A DNA stretch of 5,540 bases. Source: Rhodospirillales bacterium (GTDB lineage Bacteria > Pseudomonadota > Alphaproteobacteria > JAREAF01). The DNA lies in the NCBI GenBank assembly GCA_029240475.1, contig JAREAF010000248.1, positions 1 through 5,540 of the forward strand, given 5' to 3'. Positions 5,390 to 5,540 of the stretch are shown one piece after another; position 1 is the stretch's first letter, and every line of letters begins with the position of its first letter. Made by a program: the position numbers and the translations under genes. Under the pieces are notes generated by a model. It saw only the letters and a program-made list of their open reading frames with translations. It did no database searches and was not told the origin of the DNA.

Positions 5390-5540
5390 TCCGGTTGAGG
5401 ATCAATGATATACAGAAAACTCAACTCAACTAGCGCCGTAGGAGCAAACGCCAGCAACCATGCGCCATTATTTTCCCACTCCCATGGAGCGCCGCTTACC
5501 CGCTGAACGCTATGGTATCCGACAGGGCCTCCCGGACACG
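5383..5540 (-). CDS. C-terminal fragment of an unknown protein, possibly with a membrane segment (5' end beyond window)
   Basis: A minus-strand frame open from the window edge ends at TGA (5385-5383), giving 51 residues. It includes PWEWENNGAWLLAFAPTAL followed by VELSFLYIID, which has the hydrophobic character of one membrane-spanning helix. Its stop overlaps the ATG of the next fragment (5389) as ATGCTGA, the kind of junction seen between coupled genes, though chance is possible in so short a stretch. No family is recognised and the frame has no start in the window. Composition is moderate in GC, unlike the operon. Confidence 0.3.
   Translation of the reverse strand, partial: CPGGPVGYHSVQRVSGAPWEWENNGAWLLAFAPTALVELSFLYIIDPQPEC

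Overview
This is a high-GC window (roughly 70% by eye over positions 1-4860). It most likely comes from an alphaproteobacterial methylotroph or facultative methylotroph of the Hyphomicrobiales (Rhizobiales) type. That reading rests on a tetrahydromethanopterin (H4MPT)-linked formaldehyde oxidation cluster, on the gene order mch - orf5 - orf7 - fae known from Methylobacterium extorquens, and on an intergenic palindromic repeat of a kind common in that group. No species call can be supported.

Layout, reading along the minus strand (right to left). Positions 4860-5540 are visibly less GC-rich and hold only fragmentary open frames, possibly a decayed gene or two. Positions 4592-4860 are an apparent upstream region of mch. 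The cluster then runs: mch, methenyl-H4MPT cyclohydrolase (4591-3608); a 221-base gap filled mainly by two inverted copies of a palindromic repeat; an ATP-grasp ligase, 'orf5' (3386-2421); a CitG-like protein, 'orf7' (2424-1519), which overlaps the ligase gene by an ATGA junction; and fae, formaldehyde-activating enzyme (1447-938). A strong intrinsic terminator (911-876) follows fae. After it comes the N-terminal 282 codons of a nitronate monooxygenase family flavoprotein (847 to the window edge).

How the genes fit together: Fae condenses formaldehyde with (dephospho-)H4MPT to give methylene-H4MPT. A methylene-H4MPT dehydrogenase, not in this window, oxidises that to methenyl-H4MPT. Mch hydrolyses methenyl-H4MPT to 5-formyl-H4MPT, which goes on to the formyltransferase/hydrolase complex. 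The ATP-grasp and CitG-like proteins are conserved companions of this pathway and are best read as makers of the cofactors (H4MPT and/or methylofuran); their exact reactions cannot be read from the sequence. The monooxygenase is separated from the operon by the terminator, and its link to C1 metabolism is only conjecture.

I found no CRISPR array, tRNA, rRNA, intact transposase or clear phage gene. The points most worth following are the substrate of the CitG-like protein, the possible non-standard ATC start of the ATP-grasp gene, the repeat pair splitting mch from the rest of the operon, and the frame-broken region upstream.
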